This document shows positions 1-7,696 of a DNA stretch of 64,000 bases, one piece after another (the first letter of the stretch is position 1; the number at the start of each line of letters is the position of its first letter). Source of the stretch: Gemmatimonadaceae bacterium (GTDB lineage Bacteria > Gemmatimonadota > Gemmatimonadetes > Gemmatimonadales > Gemmatimonadaceae). The translations under genes and the position numbers were made by a program. The DNA lies in contig JAUQWM010000032.1 in the NCBI GenBank assembly GCA_030835125.1, positions 92,410 to 156,409 on the forward strand, in the 5' to 3' direction. The notes under the pieces were generated by a model. The model saw nothing but the letters and a program-made list of their open reading frames with translations, had not been told where the DNA came from and did no database searches.

Positions 1-65
1 GTGTGGGGATATCCTACTGTCGCCGCGGCACGCGGATCGTAGTTTTCCGTGCCCGCGCCTCCTTC

Positions 66-1001
66 ATGCCCCTCGCCCCGGAAGCCCCGATACGCGCCGC
101 GATCCTTGGCACGGATGCCCTGCTGGCTTCGCAGCCGGCAGATCCGGTCCAGGTGGTGCATGCGTGCCAGCGGATCGGATTCGACCTCGTGGCACCGGTC
201 GCCTGGGGTGAGGAGTTGATCGCGGCATACCTGGCGACGCGCATGGGGGCCGACGGACCGGGCGCCGCGGTCATCTCGAGTTGCCCCTTCGTGAACGAGG
301 AACTGCGGGACCTTCCGTCGGGGCCATACACGATCCGGACCGTCTCACCGCCGGTCGCCTGTGCGCGCTATCTCCGCGCGGCGTTCCGCCCACGCCCCGT
401 GCACGTGACCTACGTCGGGGCGTGCCCGGGCGCGGCGTCCGCCGACGTCGACTTTCAGGTGCTGCCGGACGTGCTGCTCGCGCGGTTCGTGGACGGCGGG
501 ATCGACCTCGCGCGCCAGCCGCGCCATTTCGAGGGGCAGGTCCCCCCGGGACGTGCTCGTTATGCGTCCCTGCCGGGAGGGGCGCCAGAACCCGGCTGGC
601 TCCGCCTGGCCGCCGACGCCCTGCTGGTGGAGGCGGCGCCGGTGACCGCCCTGGCCGTGGCGGTGGAGCACCTGCAGGACCATGTGGTCATCGACCTGGC
701 GCCGGCGTGCGGCTGTGCCTGCGCGCGCGACCGGTTCAGCGCCACGCGACTCGAGCCGCCGCGCGCCACGGCACCGGTGGTCCTGGACTTCGGGGTGTCG
801 GTCCTCGAGGATCGCGAGGTGCCGCCGCTGGAACGCGAGGTACCGACGGTTCCGGCGGTTGAGCCGATTCCCGCCCGCCCGGACGGTCCGGCGCGGGAAC
901 TCCGGGTCACGTTCGCCCAGTATGGCCTGTCCTCGGTGGAGGCAGAGCCGCCGGCGAAGCTGACGTCGGACCTCGTGACCGCGATCGAGCCGTGGACGTG
1001 A
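66..1001 (+). CDS. [FeFe]-hydrogenase large-subunit C-terminal-domain-like protein (H-cluster cysteines not intact)
   Basis: A 311-residue cytoplasmic protein with no signal peptide. Its middle part follows the layout of the iron-only hydrogenase C-terminal domain: SSCP near residues 71-74, then SPPVACARYL near 94-103, then VGACPG near 118-122 and a DVDFQVLPDVLLARF segment. Active hydrogenases carry additional cysteines that bind the H-cluster and an N-terminal ferredoxin part; neither is present, so hydrogen chemistry is unlikely. A sensor or a redox/iron-sulfur role is possible but is inference. The reading frame is open upstream to base 3 (GTG); the ATG at 66 is chosen because the upstream residues look unstructured. 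No partner hydrogenase gene is visible. Family assignment is from recalled motifs only. Confidence 0.5.
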   Translation: MPLAPEAPIRAAILGTDALLASQPADPVQVVHACQRIGFDLVAPVAWGEELIAAYLATRMGADGPGAAVISSCPFVNEELRDLPSGPYTIRTVSPPVACARYLRAAFRPRPVHVTYVGACPGAASADVDFQVLPDVLLARFVDGGIDLARQPRHFEGQVPPGRARYASLPGGAPEPGWLRLAADALLVEAAPVTALAVAVEHLQDHVVIDLAPACGCACARDRFSATRLEPPRATAPVVLDFGVSVLEDREVPPLEREVPTVPAVEPIPARPDGPARELRVTFAQYGLSSVEAEPPAKLTSDLVTAIEPWT

Positions 1002-1013
1002 CGATCGCACCGT

Positions 1014-1033
1014 GCAGATTGCAGTGTTGCAGG
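1014..1033. repeat. Short heptad-like repeat remnant
   Basis: Two to three imperfect 7-bp units (GCAGATT, GCAGTGT, then TGCAGGT) lie between the hydrogenase-like gene and the peptidase gene. They match the GCAGAGT/ACTCTGC unit found as larger arrays at 7592, 12090 and 46792. On its own this stretch could be chance. Confidence 0.3.
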
Positions 1034-1078
1034 TTCCGGATGAACACGGACCACTGAACAGCGAACCGGGAGTCGGTC

Positions 1079-2674
1079 ATGGCGAAACTGGTGAGGACGA
1101 TCTCGATGGCGGCGGCGTGCGCGCTGATGGCGACGGCCGCCGGGGCGCAGGACGCGCGGCTGCAGCGCCTGAAAACCGAAGCACAGGCCAAGGTCGAGGC
1201 GCGTGCCAAGCTGGTGCAGGAGATCATCGACCAGGTCTTCTCCTTCGGCGAACTCGGCATGCAGGAGTTCGAGACGTCGAAGTACCTGACCGGCGTCCTG
1301 GAGAAGAACGGATTCCGGATCGAGCGCGGGATCGCCGGGATCCCGACGGCCTGGACCGCGACGTGGGGCTCCGGAAAGCCCGTCATCGCGCTCGGGTCCG
1401 ACATCGACGGGATCCCGCAGTCGAACCAGAAGCCGGCCTTCGGTTACCGTGAGGCCCTCGTGCCATTCGCCCCCGGCCACGGAGAAGGGCACAATTCCGG
1501 GCAGGCGGTGAACATCGCCGCGGCGCTGGTGGTGAAGGAGATCATGGAGCGCGACCGGATCCCCGGGACGCTGATCCTGTGGCCGGGCGTGGCCGAGGAG
1601 CAGGTGGCGACCAAGGCGCACTACGTGCGGGCGGGGATCTTCAAGGACGTGGACGTCAACCTGTTCACCCACGTCGGCAACAACCTCGGCGTGTCGTGGG
1701 GGCAGTCGGGGTCGAACGCCCTGCTGTCGGTGATCTTCAAGTTTCGCGGGCAGACGGCGCACTCGGCGGGAGCGCCGTGGCGCGGGAAGTCGGCGCTCGA
1801 CGCGGTGATGCTCATGGCCCAGGCCTGGGAGATGAAGCGCGAGCACCTCGAGCTGCCGCAGCGCTCCCACTACGTGATCACCGACGGGGGCGACCAGCCT
1901 AACGTGGTGCCGCAGACCGCCGCGATCTGGTTCTATTTCCGCGAGCGGGACTACCCGCGGACGATGGCCATGTTCGAGGCCGCGAAGAAGATGGCGCAGG
2001 GCGCGGCGCTGATGACGGACACGCAGGTGGACTCGATCAACATCGTGGGGTCCGCCTGGTCGGGGCACTTCAACAAGACGATCGCCGAGGCGACGTACGA
2101 GAACATCAGGAAGGTCGGGCTGCCGAAGTGGGACGCCGCGGACCTGATGCTGGCGAAGGGCATCCAGAAGGAACTCGGGTCGCGCGAGGTCGGCCTCGAG
2201 ACGGAGATCGATCCGCTGGGCGGACCGGTGAACGAGGCGACGCGGATGGGCGGCGGGTCCGATGACATCGGCGACATCTCGTGGAACATGCCCACGGTGA
2301 CGCTGCGATTCCCGTCGAACATCCCGGGGCTCCCGGGGCACAACTGGGCGAACGGGATCTCGATGGCGACGCCGATCGCGCACAAGGGTGGCGTGGCGGG
2401 GGCGAAGGTGCAGGCGATGACGCTGCTGGACATCCTGTTGACGCCCAAGGTGGTGACGGACGCCTGGGACTACTTCCGGAGCGTGCAGACGAAGGAAACG
2501 AAGTACACATCCTTCCTGGGACCTGACGACAAGCCCGCGATCTGGCTCAACGCCGAGATCATGGCGAAGTACCGGGACGAGATGCGGAAGTTCTACTACG
2601 ATCCCACGAAGTTCAAAACGTACCTGGAGCAACTGGGGATCAAGTACCCGGTCGTGAAGGGGATCGCGCAGTGA
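1079..2674 (+). CDS. Secreted M20-family amidohydrolase, AbgB-like (aminobenzoyl-glutamate utilisation B type)
   Basis: A 531-residue metal-dependent amidohydrolase with a signal peptide (about residues 1-23, cut after AAGAQ). Candidate metal ligands of the M20 fold can be seen: the GSDIDGIP block (Asp108/Asp110), GHGEGHNSG (His134/His138), VAEEQ (Glu173/Glu174) and THVG (His198). The length and the GHNSG and GGSDDIGDISW blocks resemble AbgB, which cleaves p-aminobenzoyl-glutamate in enteric bacteria. Export suggests hydrolysis of N-acyl amino acids or peptides outside the cytoplasm; the substrate cannot be read from sequence. No AbgA partner or transporter lies nearby. It converges with the GNAT gene across an inverted heptad array. 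Confidence 0.8.
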   Translation: MAKLVRTISMAAACALMATAAGAQDARLQRLKTEAQAKVEARAKLVQEIIDQVFSFGELGMQEFETSKYLTGVLEKNGFRIERGIAGIPTAWTATWGSGKPVIALGSDIDGIPQSNQKPAFGYREALVPFAPGHGEGHNSGQAVNIAAALVVKEIMERDRIPGTLILWPGVAEEQVATKAHYVRAGIFKDVDVNLFTHVGNNLGVSWGQSGSNALLSVIFKFRGQTAHSAGAPWRGKSALDAVMLMAQAWEMKREHLELPQRSHYVITDGGDQPNVVPQTAAIWFYFRERDYPRTMAMFEAAKKMAQGAALMTDTQVDSINIVGSAWSGHFNKTIAEATYENIRKVGLPKWDAADLMLAKGIQKELGSREVGLETEIDPLGGPVNEATRMGGGSDDIGDISWNMPTVTLRFPSNIPGLPGHNWANGISMATPIAHKGGVAGAKVQAMTLLDILLTPKVVTDAWDYFRSVQTKETKYTSFLGPDDKPAIWLNAEIMAKYRDEMRKFYYDPTKFKTYLEQLGIKYPVVKGIAQ

Positions 2675-2680
2675 ACTGCA

Positions 2681-2800
2681 GGGTCGAGGGTCGAGGGTTG
2701 AGGCTCGAGGAGTGAGGAGGGCTTGAGGGCAATGGGTGATGGCTTGAACCTGTCCCCGTGCCCTCGACCCTCGACCCTCGACCCTCGACCCTCGACCCTA
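2681..2800. repeat. Inverted heptad array, unit GGGTCGA / CCCTCGA
   Basis: The left arm (2681-2715) holds five 7-bp units GGGTCGA, GGGTCGA, GGGTTGA, GGCTCGA, GGAGTGA. The right arm (2761-2795) holds five perfect CCCTCGA units, the reverse complement in a rotated phase. The arms fill the gap between two converging genes, starting 6 bp after one stop and ending next to the other. The transcript could fold into a long hairpin, so a bidirectional terminator role is plausible but unproven. Confidence 0.9.
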
Positions 2801-2801
2801 A

Positions 2802-3560
2802 TCACGCCAGCCTTCCCTTGGCTCCGCGTACAAAACCGGCGTAGGCGGGGATCGCCTCGAGGCGCCGGAAAAAGCCCTCGGTGCCCGGCGGGATCTGGGC
2901 GACGGCGAGCTTTCCGGTTGCGCGATCGGCCGCCTGGCGCATGAGCGCCGTGCCGATGCCTCGACGGCGACAGGCGGGATCGACGAGAAGGTCGGTCACG
3001 ACGCTCCACTCGTACCCGTCGCTGAGGAGGCGCACCACGCCCACCAGGCGTCCGTCGTCCCAGGCGCCGAGGTTGATCGTGCGGCCGAGCGACCCGCGAA
3101 GGCGCTGGAGGTCGGGCGCGGGAAGGGCGGCGCGGACCAGGAGTGCACCCAGCGACTCCGCATCGACACCCGAGGCGATGCGGACGGACGGCAGCGCGAT
3201 GTCGACAGGCCCGGCCGCGGCCTTCGCGATGACCTCGATCGCCGGTCCGGTCCCTCCCCGCCCCGGTGCCCCGGCCACGGCGAACTCCCGGCCACGGGCG
3301 CGGCGCAGGACCTTGTGCCCGCCTTCCCAGGCGGATCCGAGCAGCCGTCCCACCCCGAGCCCGACGACGCCTAACGCGACCCCGGACCCGAACGTGATGC
3401 CGATGAACCAGGCGAACCCCTTGACGATCTCCTGGGTCTGGAAGCCGACCTGGAGGTACGGCCAGGCGATCGGGGACGATCCGAGGAACCCGATGAGGAA
3501 CCCGAAGAACGCCGACAGGTCGGTGATGGCGTTGCGTCGGAGGGCGTAGAACTCGGACAC
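2802..3560 (-). CDS. Membrane-anchored GNAT-family N-acetyltransferase
   Basis: A 252-residue protein with two parts. Residues about 14-35 and 48-75 are hydrophobic and likely form two membrane helices. Residues about 120-250 form a GNAT acetyltransferase domain: the acetyl-CoA pyrophosphate loop is RRRGIGTA at 198-205, after the typical DLLVDPA strand. GNAT enzymes move an acetyl group from acetyl-CoA to an amine; the acceptor here is unknown. The fusion to membrane helices is uncommon and would place the enzyme on the inner face of the membrane. The gene starts near the tRNA pair and ends at an inverted heptad array. Confidence 0.75.
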   Translation of the reverse strand: MSEFYALRRNAITDLSAFFGFLIGFLGSSPIAWPYLQVGFQTQEIVKGFAWFIGITFGSGVALGVVGLGVGRLLGSAWEGGHKVLRRARGREFAVAGAPGRGGTGPAIEVIAKAAAGPVDIALPSVRIASGVDAESLGALLVRAALPAPDLQRLRGSLGRTINLGAWDDGRLVGVVRLLSDGYEWSVVTDLLVDPACRRRGIGTALMRQAADRATGKLAVAQIPPGTEGFFRRLEAIPAYAGFVRGAKGRLA

Positions 3561-3627
3561 GGCGGATTGGGGTCTATGGCCCGGGACACGGTGAAGCCGG
3601 GCCTCAGGCCCGGGGCAACAGGCCCCA

Positions 3628-3710
3628 TGCGAAGGGCGGGACTCGAACCCGCACCCGGTTGCCCGGAGGGGATTTTAAGTCCCCCGCGTCTGCCATTTCG
3701 CCACCCTCGC
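3628..3710 (-). tRNA. tRNA-Leu (anticodon TAA)
   Basis: Read on the minus strand it begins GCGAGGGTGGCG and ends CCCTTCGC plus discriminator A. The acceptor stem pairs with one G-U. The anticodon loop is CTTAAAA on a GGGGA/TCCCC stem, giving TAA. A long variable arm and the T-loop GGTTCGAGTCC are present. CCA is not encoded. Confidence 0.95.
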
Positions 3711-3719
3711 GGAACAGAC

Positions 3720-3775
3720 GGGAGACGTGAGGCGGGAGATGCGAGACTTCACTCCTCCCATCTCCCATCACCCAT
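3720..3775. repeat. Inverted heptad array between two tRNA genes, unit GGGAGAT / CTCCCAT
   Basis: The left arm reads GGGAGAC, GTGAGGC, GGGAGAT, GCGAGAC (3720-3747). The right arm reads CTCCCAT, CTCCCAT, CACCCAT (3755-3775). The arms are reverse complements in rotated phase. The array lies entirely between tRNA-Leu and tRNA-Gly, so it is probably in their common precursor transcript. Confidence 0.8.
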
Positions 3776-3785
3776 TTCGAAATGA

Positions 3786-3858
3786 AGCGGGAAACGGGAC
3801 TCGAACCCGCGACCCCAACCTTGGCAAGGTTGTGCTCTACCAACTGAGCTATTCCCGC
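3786..3858 (-). tRNA. tRNA-Gly (anticodon GCC)
   Basis: Read on the minus strand it begins GCGGGAATAGCTCAG and ends TTTCCCGC plus discriminator T. The anticodon loop TTGCCAA on an AACC/GGTT stem gives GCC. D-loop TTGGTAGAGC and T-loop GGTTCGAGTCC are canonical. CCA is not encoded. It is upstream of tRNA-Leu in the same direction and probably cotranscribed with it. Confidence 0.97.
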
Positions 3859-3932
3859 AAACGGCGATCGGTTGCTCCCGGCCGCACGTGATCAGTATAG
3901 GCGATGATTCCGGAAAGCGGCAACGGCGGGTG

Positions 3933-4040
3933 AGGCATCAGGCATCAGGCATCGGGCATCAGGCATCAGGCATCAGGGGGAAGCAACCCCGATTCAGGCA
4001 TCGCGCCCCCCTGAGCCCTGATGCCTGATGCCTGATGCCT
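3933..4040. repeat. Inverted heptad array, unit AGGCATC / GATGCCT
   Basis: The left arm has six 7-bp units of AGGCATC (one GGGCATC) at 3933-3974; a lone unit sits near 3996. The right arm has three GATGCCT units at 4020-4040 and touches the stop codon of the minus-strand glycosidase gene at 4042. The array fills the gap between that gene's end and tRNA-Gly, whose 5' end faces it from the same strand. Confidence 0.9.
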
Positions 4041-4041
4041 C

Positions 4042-5826
4042 TCACGTCCCCACCCCCAGCGCATGCACCGCGTACCACACCGAGTACGCGAGCAGCCCGG
4101 CCAAGGCCGCATCCGTGCCGTTCGCCGTCGCCAGTCCCGAGGCGTCGACTTCCTCCGCGGCCAGCCCCAGGTGCAGCGGCGCGCGTCGAAGCCACTTGAG
4201 GACGTCCTTGGCGTCCGGACCCATCAACCGCGCGCATTGCTGGACCAGGTACCGGGGCTCGAGGTCGAGCGATCGCACCGTCCGTCGATAGGCGGAATCG
4301 CTCCGGTCCACCATGTCGTACAGCGGGAGCCAGAGCACCGACACCAGCGGATCGTCGTCGGCGACCGCCTCGCCCGCGAGGTTGATCGCGGAGAGGAACT
4401 GCGGCTTCCCTTCCCGCTCCTTGGTGAACTGGCGCCGGAGCGCGGCACGCACGGCCTCCGGCTCCTGGACTTCGCGGGCGGTTTCCTCATCGAGGGTGCG
4501 GCGGAAGACGTCGAGCGCCTGCGCGACCACCGCGTTGCCGTGCAGCGTGTAGGGGAAGGCCGCCGGCTGTCCCGACGGCGTCACTTCCGTGGAGTACAGC
4601 GGGACCTGCTCATTGCGCCGTGCCTTGATGTCCTCGCTCGACGCATACAGGGCATCGGCCAGGATCGGCTCCTCGACGATCTGGTCGTCGCCGGTCTCGC
4701 GAATGTACCGGTCGGTGGCGAGCGCGTAGGCGGCCGCCCCCTCGATGCAGAACCCGGGCTCGAACAACGTGCCATCGAAGTACCGCACCCCGCTTCCCGG
4801 GGCGTAGCCGTGCAGTTCGCACGATCGCAGGAGGAGTTCACGGGCCAGTGGCGGATCGGCGAGTTGCACCGCCGGGATGGTCCAGGTCAGGGCCTCCCAC
4901 TCCCGGACGGTCACGCCCCGCCCGTGCCAGGGCGCCCGGCTCCGGACCAGGTAGAAGTGCGCGTCGTCGAGCGCACGCGCGACGCCGAAGAAGTAGGCGA
5001 GGAGCAGGTTCCGGTTGATGAGTCCATCGACCCCCTCGTTTCCCGTCGACTGCTCCAGCGACCGGATGGACTCCCGGGTGGCACCGAGGAGCGCACGCCA
5101 GCCCCGGCGGCGCATCACCGCGGTCGTCGCTTCCGCGCCATCGCCTTCGGGCCCGACGGCCATGTAGAACGCCGCTTCGGCGTGGCCGCCGGCGGGCGCG
5201 CGCACCTGGCGGTGGACTGCATAACGAGCGGCGCCCTCGGCCATGGTGACGGTCGACTCGCCATCGGCGGCGATGGCCACCGCCACGAGTCCGGGAAGGG
5301 CGCTGCCGCCGAGGATGACCGCACTGGACTCGCCGCGCCGCGCCACGTGGTGGTCCTCGAACATCCGCGGCGTGCGCACGCGGAGCTGGCGATGCCCCAG
5401 TTCCCCCTCGAGGCCGATCGTGAGCCGGACCTCGCGGCTGCCGCGGTTCTCGATGGCGATGGCGTACACCAGCCCGGCCGTGTCCGCGTCGCGCCCGTAC
5501 GGCGCGAAGATGGTGGCGCGCACCACCAGGTCGCCGACAGTCGAGGTGAACGTGGGGATCCAGCCGGAGACGCGCTCCCAGGCGAGCGCCCCCTCGCCGA
5601 GCGGAACCGCGCGGCCATCCACCTGTAGCACGGGACGCGCCAGCGCCGGGCCGCGCCCCGAGGCGAAGTCGGGGCCGCCCGCGAACTCGACCGCCGACCG
5701 CGAGCCGCGATGGAGCACCCCGATGGCGTGGATGGCGCCGTCCATGGGATGAATGCACGGCACGGCAACCCAGTGGTTGCCCGTGATCTGCCAGGGAATG
5801 GGAGGAATCGGCGTTGACGAGATCAT
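4042..5826 (-). CDS. Glycoside-hydrolase-like protein with (alpha/alpha)6 toroid domain
   Basis: A 594-residue cytoplasmic protein. The N-terminal third is beta-rich and aromatic (starts MISSTPIPPIPWQITGNHW) and looks like a sandwich domain; the C-terminal half is helical with acidic-aromatic blocks such as REWEALTW, GFCIEGAAAYALATD and STEVTPSGQPAAFPYTLHGNAV, as in amylo-alpha-1,6-glucosidase and related six-hairpin glycosidases. It probably hydrolyses a glycan or glycosylated compound; no precise family or catalytic pair can be assigned. The frame is open much further upstream, but the start at 5826 is chosen because the upstream residues are low-complexity and overlap the divergent gene. 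It is divergent from the secreted protein at 5930. Confidence 0.65.
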   Translation of the reverse strand: MISSTPIPPIPWQITGNHWVAVPCIHPMDGAIHAIGVLHRGSRSAVEFAGGPDFASGRGPALARPVLQVDGRAVPLGEGALAWERVSGWIPTFTSTVGDLVVRATIFAPYGRDADTAGLVYAIAIENRGSREVRLTIGLEGELGHRQLRVRTPRMFEDHHVARRGESSAVILGGSALPGLVAVAIAADGESTVTMAEGAARYAVHRQVRAPAGGHAEAAFYMAVGPEGDGAEATTAVMRRRGWRALLGATRESIRSLEQSTGNEGVDGLINRNLLLAYFFGVARALDDAHFYLVRSRAPWHGRGVTVREWEALTWTIPAVQLADPPLARELLLRSCELHGYAPGSGVRYFDGTLFEPGFCIEGAAAYALATDRYIRETGDDQIVEEPILADALYASSEDIKARRNEQVPLYSTEVTPSGQPAAFPYTLHGNAVVAQALDVFRRTLDEETAREVQEPEAVRAALRRQFTKEREGKPQFLSAINLAGEAVADDDPLVSVLWLPLYDMVDRSDSAYRRTVRSLDLEPRYLVQQCARLMGPDAKDVLKWLRRAPLHLGLAAEEVDASGLATANGTDAALAGLLAYSVWYAVHALGVGT

Positions 5827-5929
5827 GCCGTTAGTTTCGTACGCGGTCGCGCGAAGGTTCGGCGCGCACTGCACCAGCCATCGGACACCGCAACTTACCG
5901 TGCGACTGCCGAAGTACAACGGACCCGCC

Positions 5930-7588
5930 GTGGCGCCGCGTCGTTCCCACCGCTCTCCGGCCACCTGGGCGCTGGCGCTGGCGCTGGCGCTGGCGGCCAT
6001 CCCTGCCGCCGGGCATGCGCAGCGCGTCACCGGGCCCTGGGAGGACGCGACGATCGCGCCGCGGGGCGTGCTCCGCCTGGGCATCAGTCCCCGGTGGGAA
6101 CAATGGCGCGAGCGGTACTCGCCCGCCGGGACCCGTGAGGCGTTAGGCTCCGACCTCTCGGTCGACAGCCTGGGAGCCTCCGCGATTCCCTTCCTGGCGG
6201 GCCTCCAGCCGTCCCTGGCGACGCTCACCGGACTGGCAGCACCGCCCCTGACGCTGGGATCGCTGGCGACGAGCGTCGATGTCACCCAGGTCACCACCCC
6301 GATCACGCTCGACTACGGGGTCACGACGCGCCTCGGCCTGCAGGTGGTGATCCCTTACGTGAAGAACCGCGTCCACGTCTCCGCGACGATGCACCCGGAT
6401 GGCCTGAACGCCACGCTGGGCTTCAATCCCGCGATCTCGATCGCGGGGGCGCAACAGCAGAACGGGCTGGTCGTCACGAGCCTCGGCACGGCGGCGACGA
6501 CGCTCAGCACGGAGTTGGCCCGGTGCGCCGGCATCACCGATCCCGGTTGCTCGGCCATCAACGCCGACCGCGCTGGAGCGACGGCACTGGTGGACCTGGC
6601 CGGCCAGGTGGCCGATGCCGTCATCGCGGTCTACGGCACGCAGGTCGCACCGGGAAGCCTGTATGCACCCGTCGCCGGGAGTGCGCTCCACACCGCGGTC
6701 GATGCCCGTCTCGCGGCCCTCAACACGCAGTTCGTGTCGTTCCTCGGTGCGCCCACGGCCGGCGACTGGGTGAGCGGTCGTCCCGTACCGGCGCCACCCA
6801 TGGCGGCCGCCGACCTCGCGGCGCTCCTCAGCAGTTCCGCGTACGGCATCTCGGCGCATCCGCTCGGAGACTACGAGCACAGCCACGTGGGCGACATCGA
6901 GGTCGGGGCCAAGCTCCTGCTGCTCGACACCTTCGGCCCGCCGGCCACCGCACCGCTGCCGCGCGCCGGCGCCCTCCGCCTCGCCGTGGCCGGTGTGCTG
7001 CGGCTGCCGACCGGCCAACTCGACCTTCCCGAGGACTTCACCGATGTCGGCACCGGCGACCGGCAGACGGACATCGAACTGCGCGGGTTCGCCGACCTCG
7101 CGATCGGGCCACGCTTCTGGACCTCAGCGGTGGTGCGCATCGGCGTCCAGCGTCCGCACCAGCTAACGATCCGGATTCCCGCGCCGGGCGCCGCGTTCCC
7201 GGAACTGGTCCGCGAGCAGGAGGTCCGTCACGACCCGGGTGACGTGATGGAACTCGAGCTCGCCCCGCGGTACGTGCCGAACGACGAGTTCGCGTTCAGC
7301 GCACGCTACCGGCTCCGCACGAGGGCGGCCGATTCCTTCCAGGGGACGTTCAGCGTGGCGGGCGCCGACGGGACGCTGCTGGCCCTGGACGCCTCCACGT
7401 TAGGCATCGGCTCGGCACAGACCGAGCACCTGGGGGGCTTCGCGGTCACGTTCTCGACGGTCCGGGGCCACGCGCGCGGCAGCGCCAGGTGGCCGCTGGA
7501 GATCTCGTTCGTCCACACGCAGGTCCTGTCCGGCAAGGGCGTGCCGAGGATCGCGGCGAACGGCCTGTCCTTCCGGATCTACCGATGA
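5930..7588 (+). CDS. Secreted protein, probable outer-membrane or transporter-like beta protein
   Basis: About 552 residues from a GTG at 5930. Residues 1-31 form a signal peptide whose core is an Ala-Leu repeat made by a GCGCTG hexamer run, ending GHAQ. The rest alternates polar and hydrophobic residues in short strands, is rich in Gly/Ala/Leu/Thr and ends in an aromatic-type tail (LSFRIYR), which fits an outer-membrane barrel, but no family is recognised. The frame is open from 5753, inside the divergent glycosidase gene, so the GTG just before the signal peptide is preferred. It converges with recN at an inverted heptad array. Confidence 0.55.
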   Translation: MAPRRSHRSPATWALALALALAAIPAAGHAQRVTGPWEDATIAPRGVLRLGISPRWEQWRERYSPAGTREALGSDLSVDSLGASAIPFLAGLQPSLATLTGLAAPPLTLGSLATSVDVTQVTTPITLDYGVTTRLGLQVVIPYVKNRVHVSATMHPDGLNATLGFNPAISIAGAQQQNGLVVTSLGTAATTLSTELARCAGITDPGCSAINADRAGATALVDLAGQVADAVIAVYGTQVAPGSLYAPVAGSALHTAVDARLAALNTQFVSFLGAPTAGDWVSGRPVPAPPMAAADLAALLSSSAYGISAHPLGDYEHSHVGDIEVGAKLLLLDTFGPPATAPLPRAGALRLAVAGVLRLPTGQLDLPEDFTDVGTGDRQTDIELRGFADLAIGPRFWTSAVVRIGVQRPHQLTIRIPAPGAAFPELVREQEVRHDPGDVMELELAPRYVPNDEFAFSARYRLRTRAADSFQGTFSVAGADGTLLALDASTLGIGSAQTEHLGGFAVTFSTVRGHARGSARWPLEISFVHTQVLSGKGVPRIAANGLSFRIYR

Positions 7589-7591
7589 ATT

Positions 7592-7696
7592 GCAGATCGC
7601 AGAGTGAAGATCGCAGAGGGTCTCCAATCATCACTCTGCACTCTGCAATCTGCACTCAGCAATTCGCACTCTGCACTCACGCATTCTTCACTCTGC
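7592..7696. repeat. Inverted heptad array, unit GCAGATC/GCAGAGT and ACTCTGC/AATCTGC
   Basis: Left arm: GCAGATC, GCAGAGT, GAAGATC, GCAGAGG (7592-7619). Right arm: about eight units such as ACTCTGC, ACTCTGC, AATCTGC, ACTCAGC, AATTCGC, ACTCTGC (from 7633), with one 1-bp slip near 7682 and the last unit running over the recN stop codon and final residues. The array lies between two converging genes. The same unit occurs at 12090 and 46792. Confidence 0.9.

Noticed and set aside
560..2632. 690-residue minus-strand frame opposite the AbgB-like gene
   Set aside because: Arg/His/Pro-rich shadow of a clear gene; no domain.
3720..4040. CRISPR array
   Set aside because: Units are only 7 bp, adjacent without spacers, and no cas genes are present.
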